This document shows, one piece after another, positions 22,800 to 33,358 of a stretch of 64,000 nt of DNA (its first letter is position 1; every line of letters starts with the position of its first letter). Made by a program: the position numbers and the translations under genes. The notes under the pieces are model-generated. The model worked only from the letters and a program-made list of their open reading frames with translations, made no database searches and had not been told where the DNA came from. This stretch comes from Metarhizium brunneum (taxonomy: Eukaryota > Ascomycota > Sordariomycetes > Hypocreales > Clavicipitaceae), in assembly GCF_013426205.1 (NCBI RefSeq), contig NC_089427.1:1364001-1428000 (forward strand), read 5' to 3'.

Positions 22800-23879
22800 A
22801 TGTCGATCCGGCGCCAGTCGTGCGACAGCTGCTTCGCCTCCCGCCGAAAATGTGATCTCACATACCCAATCTGCATTCGCTGTGAGCGCAACAACAAGAG
22901 CTGCCAGTACAAGTATCCACCGCAGCTGCTCAAGGAGCGCATCGCCGTCGACGCTACCGCCACAGTACCTGCTACTCAATCCACCCGACAAGTGAAGCGG
23001 AAATTCAGCCATGTCGATGCTTCATCGCGGCACACGACAGGCCCCGTGGCCCCGACGCCCAGCAGTCCGCGATGGACGGGCCACCTGGGCACGCTCCCGC
23101 CGATAGCAGCCTCAAAGTCGTGGAACTGGGTGCTCAACCAGATCCGCAGCTGTCCGCAAAACTTTGCAGAGCGCGCAGAAACAATCTTCATCCACAAGGG
23201 CCTCTACACCGACAACAAGCCCCCGCCGCCGCTCCGCGCAGCCTTTGGTATCTGCGCCGGCGCCCTGTCGGCGAACCAGGTCAGCCACCAGACGCTCTTC
23301 CGCGTCCTGGACTCCGAGGTCGTCGCCCTCATCAGGTCGTCTCTGGCGGGCTCCCTGCAGGAGGAGCTGCACAAGCTGCAGGCCGTGGTGCTGTATCAAA
23401 TCATCCGCCTCTTCTACGGCCGGGTTGGCGAGCGCGTGCTCGCCGAACGCCAGGAGTACTTTGTCCGCTCCTACGCCCTCAAGCTGCTGCACTTGTCTGA
23501 CACGGAGCTACGCAGTGGCCCTCGCACATGGGCGGCGTGGATCCTCGCCGAAAGCATCCGGCGGACAGTCTACATTGCGTTCAAGCTGTACACGTCGTAC
23601 GCCATGTCGAGGTACGGCCAGTGCTCGGAGATGCAGGCCATGAACATGCTGCCTATTTCTACCAACTCGCGACTGTGGTACTCGAGCGAAGAGCGTGGGT
23701 TTCAGCCTCCGGACCGAGACGAGGTCATGACGTACAAGGACTTTGCCGAGTTTTATGCAAGGACGCTGAGGAGAGTGCATGAGCCGTTTGAGAGATTAAT
23801 TATTGTGGGGTGCAAACGACGCATAGAGCAGGTTGATGGGATTGTTTGTCCGCGGAGCAGAGCGGAGGAGGTTGTTTGA
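22800..23879 (+). CDS. Zn2Cys6 zinc-cluster transcription factor (short)
   Basis: One exon, 359 residues. A perfect zinc cluster opens the protein: C8-x2-C11-x6-C18-x6-C25-x2-C28-x6-C35. The rest is helical, with no domain I can name. It is short for the class, where 500-900 residues are common, so it may lack part of the usual middle homology region or continue in an unrecognised exon. Third-position GC is very high across about 23030-23650, unlike its flanks, producing long overlapping frames in other phases. It lies next to the alcohol dehydrogenase on the same strand; regulation of that gene is possible but only inferred. Confidence 0.85.
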   Translation: MSIRRQSCDSCFASRRKCDLTYPICIRCERNNKSCQYKYPPQLLKERIAVDATATVPATQSTRQVKRKFSHVDASSRHTTGPVAPTPSSPRWTGHLGTLPPIAASKSWNWVLNQIRSCPQNFAERAETIFIHKGLYTDNKPPPPLRAAFGICAGALSANQVSHQTLFRVLDSEVVALIRSSLAGSLQEELHKLQAVVLYQIIRLFYGRVGERVLAERQEYFVRSYALKLLHLSDTELRSGPRTWAAWILAESIRRTVYIAFKLYTSYAMSRYGQCSEMQAMNMLPISTNSRLWYSSEERGFQPPDRDEVMTYKDFAEFYARTLRRVHEPFERLIIVGCKRRIEQVDGIVCPRSRAEEVV

Positions 23880-24644
23880 AGACGGGAAGTCTGGCTTTTC
23901 GTTCTGGTGAGCTGTTTGTGGGATCGGCGTTGGGGAGAGACCATAATTTCGGCGATGAGTATTTGCATGGGAGCAAGCATACAATACATATACATATCTC
24001 AGCTAGACTCTGTAATCAGCCGAGGGAGGATTCCATTCTTTATCGTACTTGAGTCGTAGTAGAAACACCGAGGTTGAATTTTCTCGTTTGGTTTTGAATC
24101 TTGACACCCACCAATCTCCGGCGGTGCCGACTGATTCGTTTTGAGAACAAGGCAGGTACGTCAGTGCGCTTCAATGTTAAGATACCCGGATTTGCCAGAC
24201 ACCACTCTGCAGTTTGACCAAGTAACATTGAGGTTAATATACTTTAGGCGGCAGCATGCGGGCCAGAGTGGACTGCGGTCAGAAGTGGAGCCTGCGGTCA
24301 AAGGTGGATCATTTCAAGTGATGTCCCCACCAGCATCTACCAACTTCAACATGGAGGGTTGGCAGGCAAACGAGGCTCGGGAATACACGTCAGTGGCATC
24401 AGAGCAAAGGCTTGGTAAGCTACTGAACAGAAAACGGATGGGAAATGGACCGTGTATTAGAAATTGGGATCTTTCCCATGTATAACTCAACCTATCTTTC
24501 AGACTATTTAATGATCCAACCACTTCTCTACCCTCAAAAAAGTCTCTCCATCATCAAGCTCCTACTGTCATCCAGCACTTGACTCCATTCTATAACGTTG
24601 CTCAACCGACCTCTCACCACTTCCCGTCACAACCTACAGAAAAC
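23880..24644. promoter_or_regulatory. Upstream region of the alcohol dehydrogenase
   Basis: About 765 bp with no supported gene. The last 150 bp are pyrimidine-rich (CTCTACCCTC, CTCTCCATC), as in many fungal leaders. Confidence 0.35.
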
Positions 24645-25785
24645 ATGGGAGTCGACTTCACTGTATTTAAAGGCTCCAAGACCGGGGAAATCGTCGAAGC
24701 CACCGGCCACCGAGACCCAGGTCCCACCGAAGTCATTGTCAAAATCTCACACTGCGGTGTCTGCGGCACCGACGAACACTTTCTCCACGCGGACCAAGGT
24801 CTCGGCCATGAGGGAGTTGGAGTCATTACAGAGCTTGGCTCTGCCGTACATGAAGTGTCCAACTTCAAAGTCGGCGATCGCGTGGGCATGGGGTGGTTCC
24901 ACAAGTTCTGCGGGAACTGCAGACCGTGCCTTACTGGTAAAGCGTCCCCAAGACGATAAAAGAAGTTCGGGGGGAATCGACATGATACTGAATTCTCGCA
25001 CCACAGGCTTCTCGAATAACTGCGCATCGGCCAAGAAGTTCGGCTCCAACAACCTGGACCAAGGCTGCTTCGGCTCCTCTGTCGCCTGGGACGTTTCCGC
25101 CCTGTTCAAGATCCCCGACGCAATCGCCGTTGAGGATGCCGGTCCCTTGATGTGCGGCGGCGCAACCGTCTTCAGTCCCCTGCACACGTCTGGTGCAAAG
25201 CCGGGAGACCGAGTTGGTATCATTGGCATCGGCGGTCTCGGCCATTTGGCCATCCAGTTTGCTTCCAAGATGGGCATGGAGACCGTCGTCTTCTCCAGCT
25301 CAGCATCCAAGAAGGAGGAGGCATTGAAATTCGGCGCCTCGGAGTTTTACACCGCAGCTGATTTGGCCAAGCCGGAGAATATCGAAAGGGTCGACATTCT
25401 GCTGATTACTTCCAGCGTGATGCCGGACCTGTCCACGTGAGTACCGCAGTGTCGTCCATGTGCTGCCGCCATCTTCCGACGTTGGGCTAACCAGTGTAGA
25501 TATTATCCCGTCCTGGCCCAGGGGGCACAAATTTACCCCCTAACTGTCAGCTTTGAGCCCTTGCAAATCACACCCGTAACCTTAATCAGTACTGGTATCC
25601 GGATTATCGGGTCTGCCGTGGCCAGTGCCGGCACACAGCAGGCCATGTTGGCGTTCGCGGCCAAGAAGGGAATCAAGCCACAGATTGAAAAGTTTCCTCT
25701 GACCAAGGACGGCGTTGTCGATGCGATGACGAGGTTGAAAGAGGGCAAGATGCGATATCGGGGCGTGTTGGTGGCGCCGCAGTAA
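24645..25785 (+). CDS. Zinc-dependent alcohol dehydrogenase, cinnamyl/ADH6-like
   Basis: Medium-chain dehydrogenase, probably NADP(H)-dependent, reducing aldehydes to alcohols or the reverse; the substrate is unknown. Three exons (24645-24936, 25007-25436, 25500-25785) give 335 residues. The catalytic zinc ligands are visible as CGVCGTDEHF and GLGHEGVGV. The structural zinc cysteines (FCGNCRPC...C) are split by intron 1. The nucleotide fold has GIGGLGHLAIQFASKMG. The start at 24645 (MGVDFTVFKG) is the family-like one; an upstream in-frame ATG at 24579 is less likely. The segment after the structural zinc is shorter than I expect for ADH6-type enzymes. It closes the accessory island next to a zinc-cluster regulator. 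Confidence 0.9.
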
Positions 25786-26218
25786 TTTTGATGCCCAATT
25801 TGGAGTTTTTTTTCCATCTCAATAGCTGGCCATAGAAAAGGTCATTGCGCGAGAACGGTTAGCAAAGCTGCATCGACTGTAGGGCATGCAATCACGAGAG
25901 TTGACTTACCTTGGCCCGAGTGTCTGCTTGTCTATTCCATCACCAACAAACATACATACCATTCCACCACGTGGTGACCAATGTATTCAATTCGTCAAAT
26001 TTATTGGGTATTCTACATCAACGTACCCATCTCCCAAGTCCTATCTTCTCCTTTGTCTGTTGCGAAAACACAAATCTTGACCCAGCGCCAGAAATGCCAA
26101 ATGTAACACCCAGATACCTCTCTTTTTTTTTCTCGTTAGCAAAAAAATCAACCCAAGTACAATCCTGTTCCAAAATCAATCCCGTAGCACCACTCATCCT
26201 TGAGCTTTCCCGATCACA
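25786..26218. other. ADH/RPB4 convergent spacer
   Basis: About 430 bp between converging genes. No gene is seen; presumably 3' untranslated sequence for both. Confidence 0.35.
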
Positions 26219-26764
26219 TCATCGGTTTTGTAGTTTGGAGATTTCATCGAGCAAATCTTGCAGGTCCTCGTCCTTGATCTTGTCGGCGAGCGACGGGATA
26301 AGAGTCTTGGCTTCGTCGGCGTTTTCGCAGCACAATGATCCTACACGGTGTCAGCAATCACACACCAGGCATGAAGAAGCAGCAACCGCGTACCCAGCTG
26401 CGCCCTCTCAAACTTGGCCAGGTCCTTATGTGCGCTCAACAGACGTTCGACAGCTTCCACGTTTTCCTTTTGCGTAAACCGGGCAAAATGATCCAGATAG
26501 TTGAGCGTCTGGTTTAGCATCCTGGGTAACCAGTTAGCGCCTCATTCATAGTCCCATCCGGCCTTGGTGTCGTGAAGCGTACTCGGTCTCGTTGACGTTC
26601 TTGCGATCATTTCGACGCTTAGCAACCAGCGCGTTCAGAACAAGCGCTGCTTCTGACAGAGTCAAGGTGTCGACGTTTTGGAATTCTCCCAGGTTCAAAG
26701 TCGCGGAAGCTTCTTCGTTGCCTGGAGGGGGGGGCTTTGGGCGTGAAGTTCGCTGGTTTGACAT
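26219..26764 (-). CDS. RPB4: RNA polymerase II subunit RPB4
   Basis: Stalk subunit of RNA polymerase II that pairs with Rpb7 and links transcription with mRNA export and decay. Three exons: 26764-26583, 26521-26394 and 26340-26219, with 61 and 53 nt introns; 143 residues. Conserved blocks are LTLSEAALVLNALV, MLNQTLNYLDHFARFTQ and FERAQLGSLCCENADEAKTLIPSL, the last spanning intron 2. The acidic insertion of yeast Rpb4 is absent, as in other filamentous fungi. The gene is divergent from TRS23. Confidence 0.95.
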
Positions 26765-27563
26765 TGTCGGTCGTCCTTGGGACGATGTGGTGGTCTCGCG
26801 TCGACGACGATTGATTCGTGACGGTTCGCCGACAGAGGCAGAGGCGCAGGCTCGAGACGTCGGCGCGAGGGACGGTATCGTTTGCGACGGGTGGGTTGCG
26901 GTCGGAGCTCGTAGGGATGCTGCGCGACGGAGAGGGAAACAAGGCAAAAAAAAAAAAGGAATGGGATGGACAGCGCTTCTGACACTGGTCAATGAGGCTG
27001 GCTGACCACGCGACGATTGGATGATGGGAGTGCGTGTGGGCGGCTACGGAGTACACATGCAACCAAATGGTCGAGGGGTCCAGGTGTCAATCGATTGACT
27101 CCAGCAAGTGCTTGGTCTGCGCAGTGAAAACAGATGGTAATTTGGCGGGGCTGCTGCCTATCAGTGCTGACTTTAGCGGTGCTCGCGTGGCTGCTGGTTG
27201 CCTTTGCAGCGACCTCGGGAGTCAAACTTCACCAGACTTGACCGGACTTGACACGTCAACGCCACAGTTGACATGGAGCTGCTCACTCATCATCTGGGGC
27301 CCAAGCGACGCACACTCACTTGCACATAGGTGACACTCAACCCCATGAGTGAAGCGTGATGCAAAGACAACCGACCTTTACTATCATTCAGTCTTTGCTA
27401 ACCCGGCAGACAATATTCAATCCCGTACGCCGTCACGAGCACTATCCATCGCCGCTTACTCAACAACACCGAGGTTCATGCTTGCGCCTCAGCGGATGAG
27501 CCTCACACTGGCCCAGGAACAAGACATTGACAATTTGATGGCTCTCAATAGCCGCCCGACACA
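26765..27563. promoter_or_regulatory. RPB4/TRS23 divergent intergenic region
   Basis: About 800 bp between two divergent conserved genes. It includes an A run (26946-26957) and TACGGAGTA at 27045. Its frames are not protein-like. Confidence 0.4.
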
Positions 27564-28167
27564 ATGTACGCCTAGTCTACACTCTCATCTTGGAGCATCT
27601 CTGACCGCGTGCTAGGACTGTCTTTGCCCTCATCATCATCAACAAGGCCGGTGGCTTAGTCTATAACAAGACCTTCCACGACAGCGGTCTGCACAAGATT
27701 AGCACAAACGATTACCTGGTCCTGGCCGGTACTTTCCACGGGTGCGTCTCCCACCTCCGATGTTTGCCAATGCCCTTGGTCCTCCCCCTTATAAAGAGTC
27801 TCCTGAGGGTTTCGCTGCTCACATACACAGTGTCCACGCCATCACCGCCAGACTCAACCCCATTAGGCCCATCACCCCCCATCCCGGCACCAACGGCGTG
27901 GCAATCCGCCCAGAGCCCTCGTCGGGCCTAGAGGTGCTGGAAACAGAAAACTTTCGATTGCAGTGCTTCAACACCATGACGGGGACCAAGTTCCTCTTAT
28001 TTACGGATTCTACGCAGGCGAATGTGGATGTTACGATTAGGAGGATATACGACTTGTATTCGGACTATGTTATGAAGAATCCGTTTTATTCCCTGGAGAT
28101 GCCTATCCGGTGTGATATTTTTGATCGGAAATTACTGTCATATATTAGAGAGATTAATAATCGGTAA
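27564..28167 (+). CDS. TRS23: TRAPP complex subunit TRS23 (TRAPPC4/synbindin)
   Basis: Core subunit of the TRAPP tethering/Rab GEF complex acting at the Golgi. Exon 1 contributes only AT (27564-27565). A 50 nt intron (27566-27615, GTACGC...GCTAG) follows, and exon 2 (27616-27741) opens with G, completing the ATG and giving MTVFALIIINKAGGLVYNK. Exon 3 is 27831-28167. The total is 154 residues. The longin-fold blocks TNDYLVLAGTFHGVHAITARL (across intron 2), CFNTMTGTKFLLFTD and IYDLYSDYVMKNPFY identify the family. No other in-frame ATG gives the conserved N terminus: the upstream ATG at 27540 runs into TGA after splicing. The family call is firm; the split start is inferred. Confidence 0.9.
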
Positions 28168-28359
28168 TAGAGGTCCGTCAGGAAATAATTTATTCCCGTC
28201 CCCTCCATTGCCACGATTGCATAACCCTGCACTGCTGCTTGTAGGCGTCGCCAAAATCCAGTCCTAAATTCATCTCTAAGACTCTAGTTCTATTGTACAG
28301 CTTCGACGAGAAGCCACTCCGCACAGGTTTGCCTGAGTCGTACCGTATGCGGCGCTCCC

Positions 28360-29276
28360 TTACGACGTGTCCATCTTGTCACCGCCGTCCTTTTTGTCTC
28401 CGCTTCCAGATGGACCAGACTCATCCTCCTCCTTGACACTCTCAAGTGATGCCTTTTTGGCAGCTTCCTCCTCCTCCCGGGCTATCTTTTCTTGCCTGGC
28501 CTTCTCCTCCTCCATACTCATTCGCAAAGCGAGGGCAAGCTCGGGTTCCATGGCGGGATCAAAACCAAATTCAAACTCCTCGTTGCCTCCGCCCATACCG
28601 CCGCCGCCGCCGCCGCCAGATCCCGAAGCACCCTCGCCAAGTAATATTGGGGTGGCCACAAGTTGGTCGCTCAGCAGCTTGCTACTAGGTGGAATAACAA
28701 CAAAGTGTGAACCCTCGCTGCCCTTGACCTCATCGTTAAAAATCTGCAGCTTCTTCTGCGTGCCGTCATCGTCGAGGTCGCCAAACAGGATGAAATCTAC
28801 CGAAATGTTGCCCTTTTTCATCTTTTTAGCCAACTGCGTCAGCTCCTTATCGCTCTCTTCGATTGGGGAGCAAATAAAGACTATTATTCGCTGTCGCTGG
28901 GATCGGTTTTGTCGGTGCTTCAGAGCAAGCTATTGATTGCTTAGTTGTGTAAACATGCAAATAACGACGATGATTTTATACAAACCGTAGCAACTTGAAT
29001 GCCAGTCTTGAGATGAGATGAGCCGCCAATCTTCTTCTTTGTCCGATGCAGGCCCTCCAATATCTTGCCTTGCTCGGTCGTGAGAGTGACGAGCACTTCG
29101 GGACCCTTGCCTCCCATGCTCATCAGGCCAACTGAAGACTCAGGGTTACCCTGAGTAATAGTCTGGAAAAGGACATTGACGGCGTCAACTTGTGAATCGA
29201 ATCTCGTGGGCTGGTAGTCTCCGTTTCTGCTGCTCTCGCTGTTGTCTACGACAACCATCACCGCCTCGAGAACCAT
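28360..29276 (-). CDS. RPN10: 26S proteasome ubiquitin receptor RPN10
   Basis: Regulatory-particle subunit that holds ubiquitinated substrates. Exons 29276-28986 and 28929-28360 are separated by a 56 nt intron with an unusual donor (GTTTGT); 286 residues. The N-terminal von Willebrand A domain (1-190) starts MVLEAVMVVVDNSESSRNGD. Residues around the junction (GIQVAT-LALKHRQNRSQRQR) match the family exactly. One ubiquitin-interacting motif is at about 225-245 (EPELALALRMSMEEE), preceded by a poly-Gly linker. The tail is charged. It is divergent from the borealin gene. Confidence 0.95.
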
Positions 29277-29747
29277 CTTGGTGCTGCACCGGAGCCTGGA
29301 GCTAATTCGTATTGTATGGCGACCGTGCAAATGATGTTGAAAAGGAGAGAGGTGTTCAGCTCCTGGGTGGCGAGTATAGAGTCACACGGGTAATGATGAG
29401 GAGGAAGTACTAGTAGAAGCAAGGCTACAGGAACAAGCTCCACGAGGTAGTGGCTCATCCTAGAGGCGTAAGGCGGTTCAGCCTGCTGGCAGGTACTGGT
29501 ACCTCAGGTGTCAGCATGCGGGGCGCTATTTTCAGGTACTTTGACCCCTAGTTCATAAAATGGCGACGTCCTCGCCCATGTGCTGACATAATGCAGCCAC
29601 ACACACCCACGTTTGTTTACTTCCACACCACTGACCAGTCACAGCGCGCCAAAGCCAAGCAGCAACACCTCACCTCAAGCCAATGATCTCGCAACCTGCA
29701 CGAAAATACAAACCTCGACATCATTCACCAGCCCTGACGACGACAAA
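29277..29747. promoter_or_regulatory. RPN10/borealin divergent intergenic region
   Basis: About 470 bp between two divergent starts. I looked for a proteasome control element (GGTGGCAAA) and did not see one; GGTGGCGAG occurs near 29367 but differs at two positions. GGTACTGGTACC at 29493 is a palindrome-like site. Confidence 0.35.
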
Positions 29748-30946
29748 ATGGCTCCCGTTAGAAATAAGAAGAGGGTATCCGACCAATCCACCGCCTCAAG
29801 GAGGCACGGCGCAGCTACAGACACCAAGGTGCCCATCAAAAGCCCATCAACGCCTCACGATAAAAGCCCAATCAAGAAGCGCAGGATGGGAATTAGCGCC
29901 CTGCAGAAACAGGCGTTGATTGACAATCTTCAGTTAGAGGGTAATTCTCACCCAAATTTTGTTGGATGCTTGGCATGTATACTGAGTTGTCTAGTCACCG
30001 AACGCGCCAGACGGCTTCGCGCCCAATACCAGCTTCAAGCACAGGGACTACGGTCACGGATTGAAATACGGATAAACAGAATCCCCATGTCTCTGCGAAA
30101 GTTGACGATGGGCGACCTGCTTTTGAAATGCTCACAACAGGGTCAGGGCCGGGTCGTTTCCAGGCCTCCAGTGCCCGCCAAAGACACACCTCGGTCGAGC
30201 CCACAGAGGACGCTGCCAGCTCGCAATCAAGCTGTAGGCCGCGGCTATAAGCGCATGAGGTAACAACACTCCACTTGAGGCCAAAAACACAATACAATAG
30301 AATATGCTAATATTTCCTTAGCAATGAGGTCGCAGGAGACAAGGAAAACGACTTTGAAATCGGGGATGGCGCCAAGAAGAGAGCTAGAGCAGAGACGGGG
30401 CGTGTTAGGCCAAACCAGATCCTGTCCCCGACTTCATCCAACTCTCGCCTTGCAAATCGAGATCGGCCTGTATCGCCGGCGAAGCCGCAAATCCCCCGAC
30501 CTGGCTCCCCGTTAAAATCCACCGCCGCCTCACGCGCCGCCGCCACGAGTGTTCTCTCCAGCATGGTGGAAAAGGCCAAGGCTACGCGTACTAGAGGGAC
30601 CAGGAAGGTCACTACGACTTCAGAAGCAAGCTCCGCGTCAACAACTGCTACAAAGACACGACGACCTGCGACCGCTACAGCCTCAAGAGCACCTGTTTCT
30701 CGGCCGGTAACTCGGACTGGTCGTCGTCCTAGTGAGACGAGCGACACCAGTGAGGCAAGTGCCGGAACTGTAGTCAGAAAACCGGCCACGTCCAAGAAGG
30801 CAGCACCAGCAGTGACGCGTACCACTGTCATGGGAACTATTCGAAAGGGGGTTACCGGTGCTACGGCGAAGAGAGCAGCGGCAAAAGCAGCGGCACCCTC
30901 AGCCACAACAGCAGCGAGTGGTAGGGTGTTGCGCAAGCGAGGATAG
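29748..30946 (+). CDS. Borealin/NBL1-family chromosomal passenger protein
   Basis: Three exons (29748-29940, 29995-30259, 30322-30946; introns 54 and 62 nt) give 360 residues. The N-terminal half carries the Borealin N domain, LQKQALIDNLQLEVTERARR, continuing through a long helix with RSRIEIRINRIPMSLRKLTMG. This is the segment that forms the three-helix bundle with survivin/Bir1 and INCENP/Sli15 in the Aurora B passenger complex. The C-terminal half is disordered, Ser/Thr/Lys/Arg-rich, and highly basic, fitting chromatin or microtubule contact. It is much longer than yeast Nbl1, which has only the N domain. There are SPxK/SP sites (KSPSTPHDKSPIKKRR) suitable for cyclin-dependent kinase control. 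Confidence 0.88.
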
Positions 30947-31154
30947 GTTCGCTGGCATGAGAATTAACGAAAATCAGTTTCTTGTCCTCTCTTTTTTTTC
31001 TTATAGAGCTTTGACACGGGCGTTAACACTTGGCGTAAATTGGGATTGGATACGGGTTCAATTTGAGACATTGCACTGGCGTTATTTGGAGGCATGTAAT
31101 GCAAAGGCCAGGGTTTATAGTCAATCAGACCATGCGAAATGTTACTTGATAAAT

Positions 31155-32011
31155 TTATGTCGTTGCCTTTTTCTTCTTCTTGTCATCTACAAGCTCGATG
31201 TTGTCCGCGGGTATCTCCTTGTACTTCTCCAAAATGAACTCCTCCAACTCGTCGCTAACATCGCCCTGCACTACGATTTCTTCGCCCCCACTAGGCAGCT
31301 TGGTCACTGACGAGCCAGTGGCGAACTTTTTGCCGAGATCTTTGGCCACCTGATATTATTAGCACCGACCACGTCAAGACACCTTTGGAGAGCACACCTT
31401 TTTCAGTTCCAGACCAAACGCTTCCAGTCCAATGACCGCCGTGACAAACTTCTTCTTATTCCGCTCAATGCGCTTGATGGTAATCACGCTGTTGGCTATC
31501 TTATCGGCCTGCTTCGCCTCGGCGGCCTCGGCCTTGGCAGTCTTCTTCTGTGCGTCTTTGGCCGCTCTCTTTTGCGCTTCGACGGATAAGGATGCGGTTG
31601 CAGCTTCTAACGCCTCTGTCCAAAAATACTCGTCAGGCAGTTGGTCGCCACTGCGGGAAACATTGCATACTGACCGGCTGACCAGACTCTGTCATACAAC
31701 TCCTTGTTGTTCGTTTCCAGCCATTCCTGGCACTTTTTCACGGTTCCTCCATATTCACAGTACTATTTTGGATAATGTCAGAACGCACCAGTCGTAGTTG
31801 GGTGTTTCTATTATCGTAGTATCAAGGCACGGTAAATGGGGTTGGACGGTCACACACCTCTGGTGGCAGTGTACAAACTGATGACGTCTGGTCAGTAGGG
31901 AATCATGCATCGACGTTACGACAACATGGTGAGGTGCTTACCACCGCAGTATGTTACATGTCTGGCCTGGGGCTCGGCTGAAGCGTCTGGCTGTTGTTCT
32001 ACGTCTGCCAT
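31155..32011 (-). CDS. TMA22: Translation machinery-associated protein 22 (DENR homologue)
   Basis: Partner of Tma20/MCT-1 in 40S recycling and reinitiation. Five exons: 32011-31942, 31877-31858 (only 20 nt), 31762-31675, 31615-31398 and 31349-31155, with introns of 64, 95, 59 and 48 nt; 196 residues. The N terminus has the zinc-binding Cys set YCGVCTLPPEYCEYG...KKC, assembled across introns 1 and 2. A Lys/Glu/Ala-rich linker follows, then the SUI1-like domain (about 95-180) with VITIKRIERNKKKFVTAV, KKFATGSSV and EEIVVQGDV. The tail is poly-Lys. All phases agree, which supports the tiny exon. Confidence 0.93.
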
Positions 32012-33358
32012 GACTGTAGACTTTTTGTGAATTGGAGTTGAAAGCGCTCGAGCTCTTGTGAAATCTCGAGCTCCTGTAGCGCAAATGGCGGGGTAAAATT
32101 GCCAGAGGTCGGTCGGCCGTTGGAGGGGCTCGGCAGTAGCTGTCACCGGCTGGCAGTCCACAAGCTTGCTTGCCCTTCCAGGCCTGAGGCACGAATTTCT
32201 ATCACCAGGTATGCATGCATTCTCCGTACAGTACTCTCCGTTATGGAGCCTGCATGTCAACTGGTGCACGTTTACACAACATCAGCGGTTGCACTCTTGA
32301 CCCTGGTTGACCTGTTTTGCTCTGATCATTGATGTCCTCGACCTTTGCATCGGAGGCTTCTGTCAATTACCAATTACCTACTTAGTAAGTACTCATGCTG
32401 TCCACTTTTATGTGCATATGGCCACCACTTCGGCCAAATCTCGTCTCATTTGTATCATGTTCATTCTGTCCATGCAGCTTTTTTGGCTGTCAAAATCTCT
32501 GGTCGTGAAAGCCTACCACCGTACCGCCCGTCGAGACCATGTTCGGCAGGATGCATCACACTCCAGCAATGGATTGATTGGGGGCCGAGAAGCAGTGCCT
32601 AAGCGCCGAGGATCAGATGGGCCACCATCTTCACCGTCCCCCCGCAGCCACGAGCCCAATCAGCTCCCCCAGACATCGCCGCTTCGCGCGCGCCTGCATA
32701 TTGTTTGGCTGGGCAAGCCATCCGATGTCCCCTGCCATACATAATTACACAGTCACCCTAGCTTCGTTTATTGGATGTTTAGTTGGGCTAGTGGCTTGAT
32801 GACAGTCCCGTGTTGGGCCTTGGGATGCCATCGTCACCGTCTTAGTTCCCACAACCACGACAAAATGCTGCCCTCGACGCGCCGATGCGGTCATAGTCAC
32901 TTTCTCTTTTGGCTTCCGAAGCCTACTGCAGCTCGTGCTGCATAGCCCCGCCCAGTTCGTCTTTGCTAGCCAGTAATATCTGCATTCATGTTTCGTAGCC
33001 GCTCGGTCAAAGTCGATGGACAAGTTCCTTTAAGGATTCGCATTCCCTGGCCAACTGGGTTGGCCGAGTTTCTTCCCTTCACATTCTCTTCTCTTGCACC
33101 CGTTTCCTTTTTGTCTTTGAGTTTGTTTGTTGTAGAGTCAATAGACGTTTCGTTGATCGACGCAGCCTATCGTTCCCCGCTTCTTCCAACTTTCAACGCC
33201 GGTCGTTGATATTCACCATTACGATAATTTACAATTTCTCTTTTGATATCCATTACAGACGAGTTGGTAATAGGTCAGCCTGGCCTAAGACGGGAACCGT
33301 TAGCTGGGCATAACGGAACCCTTGATAAAAGGAATAAAACCAGAAAAAAAGGAAGGAA
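32012..33358. promoter_or_regulatory. TMA22/methyltransferase divergent intergenic region
   Basis: About 1.35 kb between divergent genes with no supported coding region. The last 300 bp before the methyltransferase gene are T/C-rich (TCTTTGAGTTTG, CTTCCAACTTTC), suggesting a long leader. The short + frame at 32307-32744 shows no domain. Confidence 0.35.
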
